Source: Methanosphaera stadtmanae (lineage in GTDB: Archaea; Methanobacteriota; Methanobacteria; Methanobacteriales; Methanobacteriaceae). From it: a stretch of 50,941 bases of DNA. A model generated the notes under the pieces. That model did no database searches. It saw only the letters and a program-made list of their open reading frames with translations, and had not been told where the DNA came from. The translations under genes and the position numbers were made by a program. Position 1 is the stretch's first letter. Each line of letters starts with the position of its first letter. The stretch covers positions 2,738-53,678 of the forward strand of contig SUTR01000013.1 of NCBI GenBank assembly GCA_015062825.1, in the 5' to 3' direction. Of the stretch, positions 46,649 to 50,941 are shown piece by piece.

Positions 46649-46676
46649 TATAGTCTTTTACCAAAAGTATATGTCA
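46649..46676 (+). repeat. IS630 left inverted repeat
   Basis: This 28-bp left end pairs with 47987-48014 with three mismatches (TATAGT, TTTTACCA, AAGT and TATGTCA blocks are shared). It begins with the presumed TA target duplication. Confidence 0.85.
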
Positions 46677-46698
46677 TATAAATGACATAAATAATATT

Positions 46699-48005
46699 AT
46701 GTCTAAAGAAATAATTACCAATAATGATGAAGTTAAAGAATTAACAGAACATTTAAATGAATATAAACATCATTTTAAAATGTATATAAGAATTTTAGCT
46801 GTTAGAATGGTTAAATTAGGAGAATCGAGAATTAAAGTAGGTGAATATCTTCATGTTAATAGGCAAACTGTTGGAAAATGGGTTAAAATCTATGACGAAG
46901 AAGGTATAGATGGATTAGATCCTGATTATTCAAATTGTGGAGCTAAATCTAGATTAAACGAAGAGCAATTGGAAGAATTATATGAAATACTTAGTAATCC
47001 TAATTCACATTACACAATTAAAAGAACAAAAAAGTTAATTAAGGAAAAATATAGTGTTGATTACTCTATTAAACAAGTATGGGTAATAACAAGATTGAAA
47101 TTTGGTTTAAACTATCAAAATACCATTTATTAGATATCATGAAGAACCATCAGAAGCAAGAGAATATTTAAAAAAAAAGACTTTAGAAATTGATTTAGAA
47201 ACAGAAGTTTTGACAGTACTTGATGAATCTAGAGCTTAAAATAACACTCAAACAACAAGATGTCTATGTAATCCCACTATAAATGGTTTTAAAAATCCAA
47301 ATATTATCCATAAAACAGGAAAGAGATTTGGAACCAATGCAGTAGGTTTTCAAGGAATTAACTGCCCATCCTATGTATTTTTCAATCAAAAAAAATAATT
47401 CAAATAATTTTGTAATAGCACTTTGTAGTTATCAAATATCTAGAATAGAAAATTTAGAAGCAACAAATATATTATATAATGTAGTAACTAATCCTAAAAT
47501 TGATATTACCAATATAAAAATAGAATTGTTAACAGAAAAAGTGGGTGAAGAAGTTTTAGAAAAAATATATGATGAAGATCATAATATTAATCCAAAAAAA
47601 TTAAGTTATTACTGTACTAAAAACAAAATTAACAATTATAAAATTGCTAATAGACAAAGAAAATATCTTAAAGAAGAATTAAATAATAAAAAACTCATAC
47701 ATCTGCTGCAAAATGAAAGAAAATTGAATTTAGTTCTAGATAATGCACGAATACATAGTGCAAAATTTGTGGAAGAAATGTGTGATATTTTATCAATCAA
47801 TTTAGTGTTTTTACCACTATATTGTCCATTTTTAAATCCTATTGAAGATGTATGGAAAGATATTAAAAGAGAACTTTATATTTCTGATTATGAAACCTTA
47901 GATGAATTAATAGGTTTATTTATTTCTTTATTTTATGAAATTGTAGACAATATTAGTTATTATAAAAATTGGTTATTTGAATTTTTTGACATAAACTTAT
48001 GGTAA
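46699..48005 (+). pseudogene. IS630-type transposase, frameshifted
   Basis: The transposase is spread over three frames. The N-terminal helix-turn-helix part (46699-47133, RVGEYLHVNRQTVGKWVK-like, here IKVGEYLHVNRQTVGKWVK) covers 144 codons. A second-frame stretch from about 47123 reads PFIRYHEEPSEAREYLKK ... LTVLDESRA and carries the first catalytic Asp before a TAA. A third-frame part (47373-48005) has LVLDNARIHS with the second Asp and FLNPIEDVWK with the Glu. All three DDE residues are thus recognisable, but no single frame joins them. At least two frameshifts and one stop make it non-functional. Confidence 0.9.
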
Positions 48006-48014
48006 AAAACTATA
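47987..48014 (-). repeat. IS630 right inverted repeat
   Basis: This 28-bp right end is complementary to 46649-46676 apart from three positions. It includes the last codons and stop of the transposase remnant and ends in TATA. Confidence 0.85.
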
Positions 48015-48168
48015 ATTGTTCATTATATTTATTCTGAGTTTATCATGTTTATAATGTATTTTTAAATAATTTATTTTTAATATTGCTTTCATCATTTAAA
48101 GTAAAAATGTTTTGGTTAGATATGTTCTTTTTTAATAGATAATTTTTAAAAAGGATTTTTTGATTTTA

Positions 48169-48270
48169 GTTTTTTAAAAAACCGTTAATATATAAATAAA
48201 TAATTTTTTAAAAAACCGTTAATATATAAATAGATAGTTTTTTAAAAAACTATAACTATATTAATATAAG
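48169..48270 (+). repeat. Three 34-bp tandem repeats upstream of the ATPase gene
   Basis: Units start at 48169, 48203 and 48237. Each begins with a palindrome of the form GTTTTTTAAAAAAC (exact in units 1 and 3, first base A in unit 2) followed by a TATA-rich stretch. Units 1 and 2 share CCGTTAATATATAAATA; unit 3 diverges to TATAACTATATTAATATA. They end 62 bp before the ATG of the AAA ATPase gene, where they could act as operator iterons overlapping its promoter. They are too short, too AT-rich and lack spacers, so they are not CRISPR. Confidence 0.75.
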
Positions 48271-48332
48271 TAAACAAACTATGATATAATGTAAATATTA
48301 AACAAAAAAAATAATACAATTTGTGATTTAAA

Positions 48333-49778
48333 ATGGATGAAGAAATAATAAAAAATTATATATTAAAAACAATAGAAAATACACCTCATCTTGTTAAAAA
48401 TAGGATATTTAAACATGGAAAAGAACTTAACAAAAGAAATGACTATTATCGAATTAAAAAATATATAGACAAATTTTTAAAAGAATACAGTGATGATAAA
48501 TTCATAATCATGCCCGGATTACGTGGAGTAGGTAAAACAACAATATTATATCAACTATACAACTATTTAATTACTGAACATAACATAAAATATAATCAAA
48601 TATTATATTTAAATCTAGATAGGTTAAAAGACAAGGGAAATATCGATTTGCAACAATACTTTGATATATTCGTTAAAGACATTAATGAGGAATATTATTT
48701 AGACAATAAACCATTATTTATCTTCCTGGATGAAACACAACTCTCAACAGCATGGGGCATAGTTGGAAAAATAATATATGATGAAACTATAAATGTATTT
48801 ATGATATTTACAGGATCAAATGCTTTAAAATTAACAAATGATAATGATAGTCGTAGAAGAGCATTAATAAGAGAGATAAATCCAATAAATTTTTCAGAAT
48901 ATTTAACATTAAAACACTTTCAGAAATTTCCAGATAACTTACAGGAAATGCTAATACAGCTACTGCTTCAAGGTAATATTATTGAAATGAAAAAATTTGA
49001 GAAAGAAGTACAATATAACCAATTTATTGAACTAAAATATTCTGTTAAAAAAGAATGGGAAAAATATATTCAAACAGGTGGTTTTCCATTAACCTTGCAA
49101 AGTGACTTAATTGAAGCAAATGAACGAACATTAGATGCTAAAGATTTAATAATAGAAAAAGATTTACCTCAAATAACTTCCATTACAAGCAAAACCATTG
49201 AAAAAGCATACCCTCTACTGGATATCATCGCCTTACAAAAACCAGGAACATTATCTGAAGATAAACTATCCAATAAATTAGACATTTCAAAAACAAGTGT
49301 AAGACAATTACTAAAAGCACTTACTCAATCATTAATAATATTTCAAATAGAAGAATATGGATCACCCTCAAAAAGGAACAAAAAAAGTAAAGAATATTAT
49401 TACTGGTCTACACAAATGAAGTCAGCAATATTCCAGAATGATGGAGGAAGTACAACTAGAAGTGTGAATGAGATAAATGGAATATTACTAGAAAACTATG
49501 TTGCATACAGTCTATACAGACTAAAAATAGAAAATAACTACAAATTTAATATACACTTTGATTCTAGAGTAGGTGGGGTGGATTTTTTAATTAAAACACT
49601 AACTGGAAAGATAATACCAATAGAAGTTGGTATAGGTAAAAAAAATAAACGACAAATAATCTCAGCCATAAACTATTATAAATCAGAATATGGTATTGTA
49701 ATATCAAATTCAACCAGTCAAATTACCCAAGATGGAAAAATAATATATGTACCATACATCACATTCACATTATTCTAG
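48333..49778 (+). CDS. AAA ATPase with C-terminal DUF4143 domain
   Basis: This 481-residue protein belongs to the AAA_14/DUF4143 group of archaeal and bacterial P-loop ATPases. The Walker A motif is GLRGVGKTT (about 62-70) and the Walker B motif FIFLDETQ (about 129-136), with sensor-like IFTGSNALKL following. A winged-helix-like region (about 310-345, SNKLDISKTSVRQLLKALTQS) precedes the DUF4143 part, which ends with the PD-(D/E)XK-like segment GGVDFLIKT ... IPIEVGIGKK. The family is common in genome accessory regions, and its job is mostly unknown. It lies after the IS630 remnant, behind three 34-bp repeats. Confidence 0.9.
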   Translation: MDEEIIKNYILKTIENTPHLVKNRIFKHGKELNKRNDYYRIKKYIDKFLKEYSDDKFIIMPGLRGVGKTTILYQLYNYLITEHNIKYNQILYLNLDRLKDKGNIDLQQYFDIFVKDINEEYYLDNKPLFIFLDETQLSTAWGIVGKIIYDETINVFMIFTGSNALKLTNDNDSRRRALIREINPINFSEYLTLKHFQKFPDNLQEMLIQLLLQGNIIEMKKFEKEVQYNQFIELKYSVKKEWEKYIQTGGFPLTLQSDLIEANERTLDAKDLIIEKDLPQITSITSKTIEKAYPLLDIIALQKPGTLSEDKLSNKLDISKTSVRQLLKALTQSLIIFQIEEYGSPSKRNKKSKEYYYWSTQMKSAIFQNDGGSTTRSVNEINGILLENYVAYSLYRLKIENNYKFNIHFDSRVGGVDFLIKTLTGKIIPIEVGIGKKNKRQIISAINYYKSEYGIVISNSTSQITQDGKIIYVPYITFTLF

Positions 49779-50341
49779 AAGATAATGGGGTAATTTTATC
49801 TTGAAATTAACATATTATCATAAAATGTATTGAATTTATCACAAGATAAACATAATAACAAATCATCAAAATTCAATCAGAAAATACTACTGATTTAAAG
49901 TCTCATCTAAAAAGATATATTTAACATGTCCCATGTTATTATGAATTTAAATGTAAATATTAATATATTATCAAAGAGTATTATAATATAATTCATATAT
50001 ATTAAGTAAATTATATACAAAATAATAAACATTACATTAACTTATAAATAGTAATACACTTAATATATAAACATTTAATATTTTTTGGATTTTTTTAATT
50101 CTCCTTTAGAAAGAAGAGCAGTCATTTTGAGATAAAAAGCATGATTAATAACATTCATATACATTTCTTTTTTCTTCTAGGGGTCTATTTCTTCCACATC
50201 TTAAACAATCCCTACAAATTATTTTAAATGTTACATTCTGGATTATTGTGTTTTAATATTTTTTCGAGATTATCTAGACTCATTACTTGTCCTTTTGCTA
50301 TGTTTTGTGTGAAGTTGGAATTTATTGGAGATGTGATTAAT
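49779..50341. other. AT-rich region with a possible short gene remnant
   Basis: The 563-bp stretch has no intact gene. On the minus strand between about 50226 and 50135 it reads IICRDCLRCGRNRPLEEKRN with three Cys, and in a neighbouring frame MYMNVINHAFYLKMTALL follows. This may be debris of a zinc-binding protein with a frameshift, but I cannot name a family. The rest (49779-50090) is simple AT-rich sequence. Confidence 0.3.
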
Positions 50342-50794
50342 ATGTTTAAAATAGTGCTTGATTATTCCTATTTGCATGCGTTGCTATGTATACATGATAA
50401 AAATCGTGAAATAGCAAATGTGATTACACCATATTTTCAGAAAGATTATACATTATATATTCCTTTTCATATCTTCTGTAATGTAATGAAATTATGTGAA
50501 GAGGAATCTGTTGATGTCAAAAGATAAATACATTATTATTTGGATAAGTGTACTAGAATTCAATTGTTTATTCGTTCAAAATATCCCTATGATGATATAG
50601 ATAAATATATCACGGCAGATGTTGGTTTGTCATTTGATGATTTTATAACCTTGGAATTCATGAAACAAAAAGTTATACGGACAATTGTATCATTTAATCA
50701 GGCTTTTGATAATGTAGGTGGAATAAACAGAGTATATGATTTGGATGAATATGATTCTCATAGATTAAATTTCTTCAAATATGAATGGTCATAA
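50342..50794 (+). pseudogene. PIN-domain-like gene broken by one in-frame TAA
   Basis: From the ATG at 50342 (preceded by GGAGATGTGAT) the frame reads MFKIVLDYSYLHALL with the first PIN-type Asp, then reaches TAA at 50525-50527. The same frame stays open beyond it to 50794 and holds the second half: LSFDDFITLEFMKQK, TIVSFNQAFDNVGGINRVY, matching the end of VapC-like PIN domains (SFD..F....GI.R). Without the stop it would be about 150 residues, the size of a single PIN protein. No antitoxin gene is visible upstream. The likely original role is a toxin RNase, but family assignment is from pattern only. Confidence 0.65.
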
Positions 50795-50868
50795 GATGGA
50801 TCTTGAATTTTTTTATTCCTTCATATAAATAAATGAAAAATTAACAAAGTATAAAAGCAAGTTAGTTA

Positions 50869-50906
50869 AAATATATATACCATAGGTTAAAAATTACCTA
50901 GTGGTA
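50869..50906 (+). promoter_or_regulatory. TATA box followed by an inverted repeat at the right edge
   Basis: AAAATATATATACC is immediately followed by the inverted repeat TACCATAGGT (50878-50887) and ACCTAGTGGTA (50896-50906), 10 bp with a single bulge. This looks like an operator at the promoter of a rightward gene beyond the window. Confidence 0.4.
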
Positions 50907-50941
50907 TACATATTGGTATTTTGTCCATTATGGGCAATTAC

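Larger units (their letters stand above)
46649..48014 (+). mobile_element. Decayed IS630-family insertion sequence
   Basis: This element of about 1.36 kb is bounded by 28-bp imperfect inverted repeats, TATAGTCTTTTACCAAAAGT... at 46649-46676 and its complement at 47987-48014, which differ at three positions. Both ends finish in TATA, consistent with the TA target duplication of the IS630/Tc1-mariner group. The single gene inside is broken in several places, so the copy cannot move by itself. The stop codon of the transposase lies inside the right repeat. Confidence 0.9.

Noticed and set aside
48169-48270. Possible small CRISPR array
   Set aside because: The units are contiguous 34-bp repeats without unique spacers, very AT-rich, and no cas gene is in the window.
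50525-50527. Stop readthrough (pyrrolysine or selenocysteine) in the PIN-like gene
   Set aside because: The codon is TAA, not TAG or TGA, so neither known recoding applies; a pseudogene is simpler.

Overview
The window looks like part of the chromosome of a host-associated methanogenic archaeon of the order Methanobacteriales, most likely Methanosphaera or a close relative. The base composition is very AT-rich and the promoters carry archaeal TATA boxes. Methanogen genes include formylmethanofuran:H4MPT formyltransferase, an F420-reducing hydrogenase maturation protease, fused Fae-Hps, a UbiD-family decarboxylase and a fused double PurE. The family-B DNA polymerase is split right after motif C, as is known for this order. 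There are also Asn/Thr-rich adhesin-like proteins. No species-level search could be run.

Left part (1-8.8 kb): the 3'-incomplete gene of a poly-Gln membrane-anchored protein, then a winged-helix regulator divergent from a heat-shock cluster (grpE, dnaK, a short J-domain gene, dnaJ). Three copies of a 21-bp repeat sit at the two divergent promoters. Next come a small unknown gene, a hydrogenase maturation protease, type II methionine aminopeptidase with an extra insert, and two small membrane/coiled-coil proteins.

Accessory array (8.8-11.8 kb): a tandem array pairs 3' fragments of a secreted-protein C-terminal domain with overlapping genes for zinc-ribbon polytopic membrane proteins. The same pair occurs at 35.6-44.1 kb, where the domain is the C-terminus of a giant secreted protein of about 2,377 residues: signal peptide, Ig-like repeats, beta-helix/PMP-like repeats, papain-family peptidase, hydrophobic segment, C-terminal domain. 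A truncated second copy of the domain follows that partner gene. The giant effector-like protein, overlapping membrane partner and orphan 3' cassettes resemble polymorphic toxin/immunity loci, and this is the best candidate here for an undescribed system. Toxicity and immunity are inference.

Centre (11.9-35.3 kb): initiator tRNA-Met, RNase P RNA, hypF, larB, an adhesin remnant, tRNA-Trp with an intron that is itself a C/D-box guide RNA (its guide matches C34 of the same tRNA), polB1, and a run of housekeeping genes: GNAT, MBL hydrolase, TrkA-like, UPF0104, ftr, nnrD/E, BofA-like, ogt, fae-hps, PHP, pseudopilin-like, PurM-like, hisH, sugar nucleotidyltransferase-cupin, ubiD and purE.

Right part (44.1-50.9 kb): a membrane glycosyltransferase with an outer domain carrying two AbrB-like repeats, a decayed IS630-type element with 28-bp inverted repeats, three 34-bp tandem repeats upstream of an AAA/DUF4143 ATPase, and a PIN-domain gene broken by one in-frame TAA.
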